From the NCBI GenBank assembly GCA_029856425.1, contig JAHQWZ010000024.1:1-13561 (forward strand): a stretch of 13,561 nt of DNA. The letters run 5' to 3'. Numbering within the stretch: position 1 is the stretch's first letter; each line of letters begins with the position of its first letter. Both the position numbers and the translations under genes were made by a program. This document shows, piece by piece, positions 7,220 through 13,561 of the stretch. The notes below the pieces were generated by a model. That model worked only from the letters and a program-made list of their open reading frames with translations, did no database searches and was not told the origin of the DNA. Source of the DNA: Candidatus Thorarchaeota archaeon (GTDB lineage Archaea > Asgardarchaeota > Thorarchaeia > Thorarchaeales > Thorarchaeaceae).

Positions 7220-8728
7220 ATGTTGGTAGTTCGTGCACTTGAAAACATACCAGAGAAAGGAATCGCAAAGGGCGAGGAGTTCAGGCTTTATATCGTTGAT
7301 GCTCATCACCATATGGGCAGGGAGAAAAACCACCAGAACACACCTTCGGGAGCATATGAGTTCTATGCGCTCCTATGGTTTGAGATGCAGCGAATGACTG
7401 AGAAAATGAAGAATCAAGATGCACTACTCTTTGAACCTATTGGAATTATTGCACCTGAATTGCCTGAAAGAATCTTCAAGACCAAAGAGAAGTGGTCGCG
7501 AATGAATCATGGATGGCTGGTAGACAGAACAGTTGTGTTTCCCTACACTGATGACTACTCCAAGAGCAAGTCCACTGAAGAGCCATCGTTTCAAGTTTCG
7601 AATGATAAGATTGCGGCATGGACTACACGCGCTCCGCATTCCTCCAGACTCATTGGTTTCGCGAGGGTAGATCCTAAGGATGCCATCAATGGATCGCCAG
7701 ACCTACCAATGCGGGAGCTGGATAGAGCTATTGGGGAGTTGGGACTTAGAGGGCTCAAGCTCCACCCACTTGCCCAGCTCTTTTTGGATGATATTGAGGC
7801 TGACTATACAAGGAATGTCGTTGCTAGAGCAGGAGAGCTTGGAATACCTGTGATATTGGATACTAGGAATATTCGGACTGCCGAGAGGATTAGAAACCTC
7901 GTTGTATCGATGCGGCAGGATGAGAAGTACAAAAAGGCTATGCGAGGATTGAGTGTAATCCTCGCCCACTGTGCAATGAGTCCAGGAAGTACAAAGCTGT
8001 ATGACATCCTACGAGACCCCGCTATCTACGGCGAAACCTCGACTCTTCATGACAAGGATGTACCTGTCCTCTTCAAGATGTCGAGTGATCGGTTGAAGTC
8101 ACATCTTGGTAGTTGGTCAGAGAACCTCCTTTTCGGAACAGATTTCACCTTTCTTTCAGTCCAAGCAGCCGAACTCATTCTACATCTTCTTTCACGTGAA
8201 TTCCCTGGGAGTTTAGAAGATGCTCAAAGAATACTTGGCGGAAATGCACTGACACTTGTAAATCGTCCTTTTGGGACCATTAAGTCAGCAGAGCGTCCTC
8301 CACAGGCAGTTGTTTGCCTTGGCTGCGAGGGTGATGCTGTAGTGACTCTTGAAGATACGATTATGAAATTAATCAGTGGTGAGGGATGGGATATCACCTC
8401 TGTCGATTACATGATTCCGCCAAAACATACTTGGCCGAGGATGGAATCCATGAGTGCTGGAGGCCATAATGGTATCTACTTCGATTCCTATGTCATCTCT
8501 CTAGGTATTCGCGGAGGCATCACGGAGGTACATCTCTGGGTGAAAAAGGGGCCGGGAAATATAACGAGTTGCACTGTGCTTGGAACAAAGGGTGAAGATG
8601 CTCTAGACAGCCTAGAGTTTGGCACTCAGAAGATTAACGCCACATTCACCAAAGCGATTAATTCGAATCCTATCAAAAGCAACTCGGCAATGGACCTTAC
8701 TAGGGAGGTATTGAAGCTTCTGGCGTAA
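7220..8728 (+). CDS. Metal-dependent amidohydrolase (Amidohydro_2/ACMSD-like TIM barrel) with extra C-terminal domain
   Basis: The 502-aa product has the barrel landmarks of the amidohydrolase_2 family. H29-x-H31 lies in strand 1 (VDAHHHMG). K180-L-H182-P follows in GLRGLKLHP. H250 is in SVILAHCAMSPG, D308 in LLFGTDFTF, and a closing RILGGNAL motif lies at 337-344. In ACMSD-type enzymes strand 5 carries a His ligand; here the equivalent VILDT has Asp214, so the metal site may be altered or mononuclear. Family members hydrolyse C-N bonds or decarboxylate small cyclic or aromatic acids; the substrate here is unknown. Residues about 360-480 form an extra alpha/beta domain not usual for the family. 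The protein is cytosolic, with no signal peptide. It starts at ATG 7220. The next gene, 85 bp on, is the intact Cdc48-N/vWA protein, and the fused inactive copy on the other strand links the two functionally. Confidence 0.8.
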   Translation: MLVVRALENIPEKGIAKGEEFRLYIVDAHHHMGREKNHQNTPSGAYEFYALLWFEMQRMTEKMKNQDALLFEPIGIIAPELPERIFKTKEKWSRMNHGWLVDRTVVFPYTDDYSKSKSTEEPSFQVSNDKIAAWTTRAPHSSRLIGFARVDPKDAINGSPDLPMRELDRAIGELGLRGLKLHPLAQLFLDDIEADYTRNVVARAGELGIPVILDTRNIRTAERIRNLVVSMRQDEKYKKAMRGLSVILAHCAMSPGSTKLYDILRDPAIYGETSTLHDKDVPVLFKMSSDRLKSHLGSWSENLLFGTDFTFLSVQAAELILHLLSREFPGSLEDAQRILGGNALTLVNRPFGTIKSAERPPQAVVCLGCEGDAVVTLEDTIMKLISGEGWDITSVDYMIPPKHTWPRMESMSAGGHNGIYFDSYVISLGIRGGITEVHLWVKKGPGNITSCTVLGTKGEDALDSLEFGTQKINATFTKAINSNPIKSNSAMDLTREVLKLLA

Positions 8729-8747
8729 GCAACTAGCTGGCACAATT

Positions 8748-8756
8748 CTTTATAAT
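8748..8756 (+). promoter_or_regulatory. TATA box for the intact Cdc48-N/vWA gene
   Basis: CTTTATAAT is a good archaeal TATA match in the 85-bp gap after the amidohydrolase gene. It predicts transcription starting near 8778, about 10 bases before the Shine-Dalgarno site. The vWA gene can therefore be expressed apart from the amidohydrolase gene. Confidence 0.55.
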
Positions 8757-8787
8757 GAATCTGAAGGAAAGTTAAACATCGTACCAT

Positions 8788-8795
8788 AGGAGGAG
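8788..8795 (+). promoter_or_regulatory. Strong Shine-Dalgarno site, badly placed for the GTG start
   Basis: AGGAGGAG ends 18 bases before GTG 8814 but only 6 bases before an in-frame ATC at 8802-8804. An in-frame TAG at 8787-8789 closes the frame upstream, so no ATG, GTG or TTG exists at ideal spacing. Either the GTG is used with long spacing, ATC is a rare start, or one base differs from the true sequence. Confidence 0.7.
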
Positions 8796-8813
8796 AACGA
8801 TATCACCAAGTCG

Positions 8814-10097
8814 GTGAAACTAGAGATTGATGATGGCGGTGACCTAAGGGGATACGCTGTTCTCAATCCTAAGACTGCCAAGAAATTAAATGCTGAGCTA
8901 GGGTCGATTGTTGTATTTGAAGACCCAGCCTCTTCATTCTGGGGAGCAGCTCAAATACGAATCAATGATGGAGTTCCACCTGATAGAATAAGGATTGATA
9001 CATTGGTCCTTGAAGCATCACTCTTGATGGAAGGCGATGCAGGTATAGACGTTTCCCTTTATGATGAAGACATGATTGCACTCGAGTATGTGGAATTTGG
9101 ACTTAAGCCACTAACTGAGGATGCAAGCACCGAAGACCTAGTAACACGTGCTGCAGAACAAGTCGAATCTTTGGAGAAGCTCATTGGGGGGAGACTGGTC
9201 TATCCGGGAATGTCATTCATCTGGCCTGAATTGAATGTTAAGGTGGAGATAATGACCACTCGACCATCTCTCTCAGGAAAGAGGTTTGCAAAGCTTGCAT
9301 TCGAAGCGCTGAAGGAAAGGACTGGATATCAATTCAAAACGATAGGTATTGCTACGCCCTTCAATGCAGTCTTATGCATCGATACAAGCGGTTCCATGAA
9401 AACGACCGATGTCCCTGTTCAGGACATAGCTCACGCACGTGAGGGTCTCAAAGACCTTGCGGGTGATAATCCAGAGGTTCAAGCATTTCTCGATCGTTTC
9501 AAGGAAGGAACTAATGTGAGCCGAGGTGAAGCTGCAGCTATGGCTGTTCTTCTCTACCTTGCAGAAAAAGTTGGCAGAGGCTATGGCGAGAAAGTTGGAG
9601 TCGTGACTTTCGAAAAGGAAGTCACAGAGATGACTTTCTTGAGTTCGGAAACCGGTGAAGTACAGCCCTATGTTGAGTGCACAGGAAGAGAGAAAGCACT
9701 CGGACTTCAAATCATTAGTACACACGTGGTGGACAAGATTGAAGAAGGGGGTACTCTTACCGACATGGGTACGGCACTCACGCGAGCTGCTGACATTATA
9801 GATGCTTTTGGAGATCCGACAAAGCCAACCATGGTCATTATGATGACCGACGGAATGACAACGTCTGGGCCTGCTCCTCTCAAGGTTTTGAAGGAGAGAT
9901 TCAAGAACACCGGCAGTCTAGTGATATACACCATTGGTCTAGGAGAGCGAAGTGAGATAGACGAAGAATTGATGCTTGCAATGGCGCAGTATGGCAATGG
10001 AACTTATCGCCATGTAGACAACATGAGGGACCTCTTGGAATGGTATGGCAAGCTTGCTAGTGAATTTGCAATAGTTATTCGGGGCTCAGAGAAGTAA
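8814..10097 (+). CDS. Cdc48-N-like domain fused to an intact vWA domain
   Basis: The 427-aa product begins with a double-psi beta-barrel like the Cdc48/VCP N-domain (residues 1-98; LRGYAVLNPKTAKKL...GSIVVF, then RIRIDTLVLEASLLMEGD). A second N-type subdomain follows at about 115-170 (LEKLIGGRLVYPGMSFI). Residues 183-420 are vWA with all MIDAS elements: D190-T-S192-G-S194, Thr314/316 in GGTLTDMGTAL, and Asp346 in MMTDGMTTSG. In Cdc48 this N-module binds adaptors and substrates ahead of an AAA ATPase; no ATPase is present, so the vWA domain replaces it. It is probably a cytosolic protein-binding factor. It has its own TATA box. The start is GTG 8814; ATC 8802 is a possible alternative because of the Shine-Dalgarno position. 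It ends 4 bp from the convergent HEAT gene. The 890-aa protein carries a decayed copy. Confidence 0.85.
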   Translation: MKLEIDDGGDLRGYAVLNPKTAKKLNAELGSIVVFEDPASSFWGAAQIRINDGVPPDRIRIDTLVLEASLLMEGDAGIDVSLYDEDMIALEYVEFGLKPLTEDASTEDLVTRAAEQVESLEKLIGGRLVYPGMSFIWPELNVKVEIMTTRPSLSGKRFAKLAFEALKERTGYQFKTIGIATPFNAVLCIDTSGSMKTTDVPVQDIAHAREGLKDLAGDNPEVQAFLDRFKEGTNVSRGEAAAMAVLLYLAEKVGRGYGEKVGVVTFEKEVTEMTFLSSETGEVQPYVECTGREKALGLQIISTHVVDKIEEGGTLTDMGTALTRAADIIDAFGDPTKPTMVIMMTDGMTTSGPAPLKVLKERFKNTGSLVIYTIGLGERSEIDEELMLAMAQYGNGTYRHVDNMRDLLEWYGKLASEFAIVIRGSEK

Positions 10098-10101
10098 TAG
10101 G

Positions 10102-11394
10102 CTAGGTGTGTTCTAGAGCCTGTACAAGAGCCTTTAGAGTTTCAAGATCCATCTCTAGGATTTGATCCTCAGGTATGCCCGACAACATCTCCCCGGGGAC
10201 ACTCACGAGAACATTAGCTTTCTCTTCCCCGTATTTCTCTGTAAATTCCTTAAGTCTGAGTTCATCTTCAGTCATACTCGCCTTGGCCGCGAGTTCCTCA
10301 AGTTCTTTGACTGACATCTTCATTAGATTGCTATCACCAATTGATTTGCGGACGTCAGGAGGAAGATCTTCAATTATTGCGTCCTTCTTCGATAACTTCT
10401 TCTTTTCTGTTTCAAGTTCAGGAGCAGAGGTTTCTATTGTGGATGCTATCAGAGCTTCAAGCTCCTCATAGGTCAAGGTCTTTAGAACCTCGTCGGAAAC
10501 AGATTCCCTAACTTCTCCTGGAAGCATCTCAATGAGTTCTTGCCTGCTTGGTCCTGACTTCTTCCTTCGGACTTTTTTCTCTTTCCTGACTTTTACTGCT
10601 TTCTTCTTTGGTTTTTCTTCGGGCTTCTTTGTGGGTACCGCCGCTGTCAATGAATTAACTAGCTCTCTTGCAGTTTCGGGTGTAAGCCTTCTAAGATCCT
10701 CTTCCGGTAGGGTTTCTCGAAGGTCCTCTGGAATCTCGCTGAGTATTTCCTCGACTTCCGGTGCGATTCCTGTTGGTTTTCTCGCCGCCTCATCCGCACG
10801 CGTTATTAATGCAGCTTCAGCGGCACCTGCCATTACTATTGGCGTTTCCTCTAATTCTTTGATGAAATCAGTAACATCCACTTCAATATCAAAGCCCATT
10901 GATCGCCATTTCATGTAGCGGCCAATTGCATTCGAGTCCACATTTATTCTGTTCAGTCTTGAACGTATGGCTGCATCCTCCATGTCCGGAAAGCCGGCAG
11001 CAAGGTCTTCGATATCGCTTGAATCAAGTCTTGCCCATATCGGTCCATTCAGAAGTCTTGAGAGTCCTGTTGCACAATGGGACCGGACCCAAGTATTGCT
11101 GTCCTGTAATCCCTTGAGCAAGATTGGAATTGTTCTTGGCTGATGGTAAAATGCCAATGCCTGAGCGCAGGCGATTCGTACGTTGTCATCTTCATCGGTC
11201 ATAGATTTGACAAGGTCTGCGACAATTGTCGGGTCTCCGATATCAATGGATGCAAGAAGTGCCCGTTCTCTCACGACGTCTGAAGCATCGGAAAAGGCAC
11301 CAACAAGCGCCTTTCTCACTCTTTTATCCTTTGAAGCAAGAATTCCAACCTCTTCCGTTTCGAACTCCAGTAGCAGACGTCTTGTTTCAGACAA
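10102..11394 (-). CDS. HEAT-repeat protein with four copies of an LP-type helical motif and basic linkers
   Basis: A 430-aa product from the preferred start. Numbering here runs from the upstream TTG at 11400, which would give 432 aa. Residues about 24-117 hold three HEAT-type helical repeats with D-x-x-VR signatures (KDKRVRKAL, DDNVRIACAQAL, SNTWVRSHCATGL). From 222 on, a roughly 31-residue motif recurs at 222-252, 292-322, 345-375 and 400-430. It starts with (I/L/V)P-x-(D/E)-(L/V/M), runs through a five-residue acidic turn and ends in an amphipathic helix (for example TYEELEALIAS). Linkers are Lys/Arg-rich (about 258-282, 332-340). This suggests a cytosolic scaffold with separate binding helices. 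GGAGG (11402-11406) is 7 bases before TTG 11394 but only 1 base before TTG 11400, so I chose 11394. The gene is convergent with the intact vWA gene (4-bp gap) and divergent from the CPBP gene. Confidence 0.8.
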   Translation of the reverse strand: MSETRRLLLEFETEEVGILASKDKRVRKALVGAFSDASDVVRERALLASIDIGDPTIVADLVKSMTDEDDNVRIACAQALAFYHQPRTIPILLKGLQDSNTWVRSHCATGLSRLLNGPIWARLDSSDIEDLAAGFPDMEDAAIRSRLNRINVDSNAIGRYMKWRSMGFDIEVDVTDFIKELEETPIVMAGAAEAALITRADEAARKPTGIAPEVEEILSEIPEDLRETLPEEDLRRLTPETARELVNSLTAAVPTKKPEEKPKKKAVKVRKEKKVRRKKSGPSRQELIEMLPGEVRESVSDEVLKTLTYEELEALIASTIETSAPELETEKKKLSKKDAIIEDLPPDVRKSIGDSNLMKMSVKELEELAAKASMTEDELRLKEFTEKYGEEKANVLVSVPGEMLSGIPEDQILEMDLETLKALVQALEHT

Positions 11395-11401
11395 GAGCAA
11401 G

Positions 11402-11406
11402 CCTCC
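11402..11406 (-). promoter_or_regulatory. Shine-Dalgarno site deciding the HEAT gene start
   Basis: CCTCC on the + strand is GGAGG on the coding strand. It sits 7 bases before TTG 11394, the normal spacing, and 1 base before TTG 11400, which is too close. Confidence 0.65.
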
Positions 11407-11579
11407 GTGGCGCGAATCTTCAATGGATGATTGTACTAGTCATATGTAATTCCTAGTTACCACCATTACGTTCGAAGAGCCACGTCTAGTTATTAAATTT
11501 GGCAATATGTATACCCTTCTCGTGTGTCCTAGCACGTCTTACCGGATGAGATTTAGGTGCGAAAAACGTTGGCCAATAC
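11407..11579. promoter_or_regulatory. Divergent promoter region between HEAT and CPBP genes
   Basis: Gene-free AT-rich spacer, the longest in the window. The near-symmetric ttattaaattt at about 11489-11499 could be a TATA box in either direction. On the - strand, attacatatg (about 11441-11450) could place transcription about 26 bases before the HEAT start. On the + strand, atttaggt at 11551-11558 lies about 26 bases before ATG 11580, which would fit a leaderless CPBP mRNA, as that gene lacks a Shine-Dalgarno site. No RNA gene or long repeat was seen. Which boxes are used cannot be decided from sequence alone. Confidence 0.4.
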
Positions 11580-12410
11580 ATGGGAGCCAAGAATGTACAA
11601 TCGAATGATCTAGGTAAGATGCGAGTTCTACTATTTTCATTGGCGCTCTTGCTGATTCATCTTCTCAATGAAACAATATCAATTCTGACAGCTACGATGG
11701 ATGAGGTCACTAGAGGACTCATTGGCACAATCCAATTCTTTGGTCTATACATATTGATGTACTTGGCTGTGATTCTTTTCTTGCATTGGGAACGCGGCGG
11801 GGATGTCACCAGCCTAGGGCTACAGACTGATGATAGAACAATCCATCATCTGGTTATTGGTGCGATAGCAGGAACGGCAGCTGCAACTCTAGTCTACCTT
11901 ATTGCAATGTTCTTCGGAGGCGACCTCCGCCCTATGAGCGATATAACCGGGGATTTGATAACAAATCAGATTATCTTTACTGTTCCTGTGGCGCTCTTTG
12001 AAGAGATTGTATACCGCGGCTATCTTTTGACAAGATTTGAGAAGTTGGCTGGTCGTACCATAGCTATTATCGGAACTTCATTATGGTTCGCTTTGCTCCA
12101 TTTCAGTTGGTGGATTCCACTGGGCTCCGTTCCATTGCATTTAGTTCTGATATTCACGTTCAACCTCTTTCTTGGAGGTGTTGTCCTTTGCTATAGCTAC
12201 TACTGGTCGGGCAAGCGACTCTGGGTTCCAATTGCATTCCATTATGTTTGGAATATAGTGGCATTCGTCATGTTCCCAGTCTTTCCAATAGAACCAGTGA
12301 ATATGGTTGAAGTATTTCAGATTGAATGGGGCGTCACAACCATAGTTGGTTTCTTATTTGGACTGTCTCTTGTTTGGGTTCTTTTGAAAGAGTTTTTGAA
12401 TAATAAGTGA
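11580..12410 (+). CDS. CPBP family intramembrane metalloprotease
   Basis: The 276-aa product is a multi-pass membrane protein with the three conserved motifs of the CPBP (Rce1/Abi-type) family: E141-E142-x-x-x-R146 in FEEIVYRGYLL, F170-x-x-x-H174 in FALLHFSWW, and H221-Y-V-W-N225. These residues form the metal site of glutamate-type intramembrane proteases. About seven or eight hydrophobic segments are visible, at roughly 15-38, 45-70, 90-112, 128-140, 160-175, 185-208, 218-235 and 250-270. Family members process CAAX proteins or peptides in the membrane, and many prokaryotic members have no known substrate. ATG 11580 has no Shine-Dalgarno site and may be read from a leaderless mRNA. ATG 11619 (residue 14) is an alternative, preceded closely by aggta. 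The gene is followed by a hairpin. Confidence 0.88.
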   Translation: MGAKNVQSNDLGKMRVLLFSLALLLIHLLNETISILTATMDEVTRGLIGTIQFFGLYILMYLAVILFLHWERGGDVTSLGLQTDDRTIHHLVIGAIAGTAAATLVYLIAMFFGGDLRPMSDITGDLITNQIIFTVPVALFEEIVYRGYLLTRFEKLAGRTIAIIGTSLWFALLHFSWWIPLGSVPLHLVLIFTFNLFLGGVVLCYSYYWSGKRLWVPIAFHYVWNIVAFVMFPVFPIEPVNMVEVFQIEWGVTTIVGFLFGLSLVWVLLKEFLNNK

Positions 12411-12433
12411 GGGTCGGATGGAACCGACCCTTA
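12408..12433. terminator. Hairpin between convergent CPBP and NfeD genes
   Basis: GGGTCGG (12411-12417) and CCGACCC (12424-12430) form a perfect 7-bp stem with a 6-base loop (atggaa). It extends outward by A-T, G-T and T-A pairs into the CPBP stop codon. No T-run follows on the + strand; on the - strand a T6 run lies before the hairpin, not after it. It may act as a two-way end-of-transcript structure, but classic terminator features are incomplete. Confidence 0.45.
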
Positions 12434-12443
12434 TGAAAAAACA

Positions 12444-13145
12444 CTAGCGTTGGTCAGATTCCCCAATGACCTCATGGCCTACAATCATTGTCAAGCCAAT
12501 GATTCCGCGGACAGATACACTCTCTCCTTCGCGGATAGGTGGTCCATCCGTTCTGGCTCTCCAAATTGCTGCTCCTGCCTTTACCTTGCCAGTTGGATTG
12601 ATGTCTGATATAGCAATGACGTCGTGCATTTTGTCATACTCAGAGAATTCAGGCCATTTATCATAGCCTCTGAGAAAGATGCCATATAGCACCATAAGTC
12701 CCATGACCGTTCCAACCATAAGGTAGACAGTAATAGTCCTTGTTGGATCGATGAGCACAGATAGCAAGATTGCGACTCCATAGAATGGAAATAGCTTGCA
12801 TGAGACCTTCGCATCAATAAAGCCGCCATCGACGAATCCTCCGCCGCCTGTGAATATGGCAAGCATCAAGAAGAGCATGCCTGCAACGATGATGAGTTGT
12901 AGCACATCAAAGGTGTACCCAGGGCTGAAGAACACCTGCATTGCAAAGAGGATGAGTACAATGGGCACCACAACCTGAGCCATGGCTTTGCCGCTTGCGG
13001 GTTCTACTGCCACTACCATCAGGGTTAGTACAATTGCCACTAGAATCAATCCAACAAATGGATCAAACAGGACGTAGCCAATGAGGACGCTGAGAAGTGA
13101 CATCAGCAATAACACAACGAAGATCTTAATCCAAGCATCCATCAT
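12444..13145 (-). CDS. NfeD-like membrane protein with C-terminal OB-fold domain
   Basis: The 233-aa product has five or six hydrophobic segments (about 7-27, 30-47, 57-72, 80-98, 118-132, 138-157). The first pair is joined by a short turn, and a glycine-rich loop (TGGGGFVDGG) lies at 99-108. The C-terminal part (about 174-226) reads like the NfeD OB-fold: ISDINPTGKVKAGAAIWRA, then IREGESVSVRGIIGLTMIVG. It lacks the ClpP-like protease domain of long NfeD proteins, so it is the short form that partners SPFH/stomatin proteins in membrane microdomains. It lies 25 bp downstream of the stomatin gene on the same strand, the usual arrangement. GAGGT at 13150-13154 is 4 bases from ATG 13145 and 7 bases from ATG 13142; the second may be the true start. 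Confidence 0.82.
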   Translation of the reverse strand: MMDAWIKIFVVLLLMSLLSVLIGYVLFDPFVGLILVAIVLTLMVVAVEPASGKAMAQVVVPIVLILFAMQVFFSPGYTFDVLQLIIVAGMLFLMLAIFTGGGGFVDGGFIDAKVSCKLFPFYGVAILLSVLIDPTRTITVYLMVGTVMGLMVLYGIFLRGYDKWPEFSEYDKMHDVIAISDINPTGKVKAGAAIWRARTDGPPIREGESVSVRGIIGLTMIVGHEVIGESDQR

Positions 13146-13170
13146 GTCAACCTCGTAATATCATCCCTAC

Positions 13171-13561
13171 TTACTCTTGGCTGCCTTTATCCTTAGGCAG
13201 CTTAAGACCGCCTGTTCCTGCAGATAGCGCGGCTGCTGTCCCTACGACCGTACCTACTTCTGGCAGATTTGTGGGTATCATGATGATAAGATTAGCGTTC
13301 TTAGATATCTCCTGCATGATGTTCCATGTTCGTAAATTATATCCTACCTGAGATTCCTCATACATCCTAGCCGCCTTCATCATGTTCTCTGCCGCCTGAA
13401 GCTCGGCTGTTGCCAACGTGATTCTCGCACGCCGTTCTCTCTCAGCTTGAGCCTCTCTGCTCATAGCATCTTGGAGTGCAGCAGGAATCACAACATCCCT
13501 GATCTCAACTGACGTGACCTTGACGCCCCAGTGCTCGGTCTTCTCATCGATAAGCTCCTGT
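13171..13561 (-). CDS. Stomatin/SPFH (prohibitin-type) membrane protein, 5' part missing
   Basis: The frame is open to the right edge, showing the C-terminal 130 residues. The visible start, reading ELIDEKTEHWGVKVTSVEIR, then DVVIPAALQDAMSREAQAER, is the typical end of the stomatin SPFH domain. An ERERRARITLATAELQAAEN coiled-coil helix follows, then the LR...EISKNANLIIMIPTNLP segment that closes the stomatin core. Stomatins are anchored in the cytosolic membrane face by an N-terminal hairpin (outside this window) and oligomerise into rings or cages that organise membrane proteins. A short Gly/Ala-rich tail (TAAALSAGTGG) ends at TAA. The GTG at 13489-13491 is an internal Val codon, not a start. 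The NfeD-like gene follows 25 bp downstream. Confidence 0.9.
   Translation of the reverse strand, partial: QELIDEKTEHWGVKVTSVEIRDVVIPAALQDAMSREAQAERERRARITLATAELQAAENMMKAARMYEESQVGYNLRTWNIMQEISKNANLIIMIPTNLPEVGTVVGTAAALSAGTGGLKLPKDKGSQE

Noticed and set aside
9372..9725. Open frame on the - strand (117 codons) inside the intact vWA gene
   Set aside because: The + strand frame carries complete MIDAS motifs; the reverse frame shows no recognisable protein pattern.
10532..10918. Open frame on the + strand (128 codons), rich in Ser and Phe
   Set aside because: It is the complement of the Lys/Glu-rich linker of the HEAT protein. Its serine and phenylalanine runs mirror that composition.
13171..13491. 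A complete 106-aa gene starting at GTG 13491
   Set aside because: The frame continues upstream to the window edge with typical stomatin sequence (HWGVKVTSVEIRDV), so this GTG is an internal Val codon.
1..13561. CRISPR array, insertion sequence, tRNA or rRNA
   Set aside because: No regularly spaced direct repeats, transposase motifs, terminal inverted repeats, tRNA-like clover patterns or rRNA segments were seen on either strand by eye.

Overview
The window looks like archaeal chromosome from a mesophile of moderate GC. Genes are tightly packed on both strands. Start codons are a mix of ATG, GTG and TTG. Several genes have TATA-like boxes in archaeal position and GGAGG-type Shine-Dalgarno sites, and a stomatin/NfeD pair is present. 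An Asgard-type archaeon (for example Thorarchaeota) is a guess from style only; no marker gene here fixes the lineage. No RNA genes, insertion sequences, CRISPR arrays or integration sites were found.

Left part (1-4438): the 3' end of an unrecognised + strand gene; a small cyclophilin-like fold gene on the - strand; then a tightly coupled + strand set of four genes. These encode a VwkA-like von Willebrand A (vWA) protein with a winged-helix-like segment and a beta-rich tail, a Cdc48-N-like/vWA protein with a decayed metal site, an unrecognised protein with a coiled-coil end, and a short coiled-coil protein. Two of the three junctions are 4-base stop/start overlaps.

Central part (4404-10097), the most unusual region: a metal-dependent amidohydrolase (502 aa) is followed on the + strand by a Cdc48-N-like/vWA protein (427 aa) with an intact metal-ion-dependent adhesion site (MIDAS). 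Divergently transcribed from them is an 890-aa protein that, read by eye, matches the amidohydrolase followed by the Cdc48-N/vWA protein, fused in the same order. It has lost every recognisable metal ligand of both halves. It looks like an inverted, fused, catalytically dead duplicate, facing its living parents across a 143-bp promoter region with a perfect palindrome over a TATA-like core. With the 375-aa protein, the window holds three Cdc48-N/vWA proteins, one intact and two degenerate. The fusion suggests that the amidohydrolase and the intact vWA protein act together. The substrate and process cannot be read from the sequence.

Right part (10102-13561): a HEAT-repeat protein with four copies of a roughly 31-residue helical motif joined by charged linkers, convergent with the vWA gene; a CPBP-family membrane protease; a hairpin between convergent genes; then an NfeD-like membrane protein downstream of a stomatin/SPFH gene cut by the window edge. 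The last two form a standard membrane-microdomain pair.

There is no gene-free stretch over 300 bases. The longest gaps are 11401-11579 and 7077-7219, and both are divergent promoter regions.
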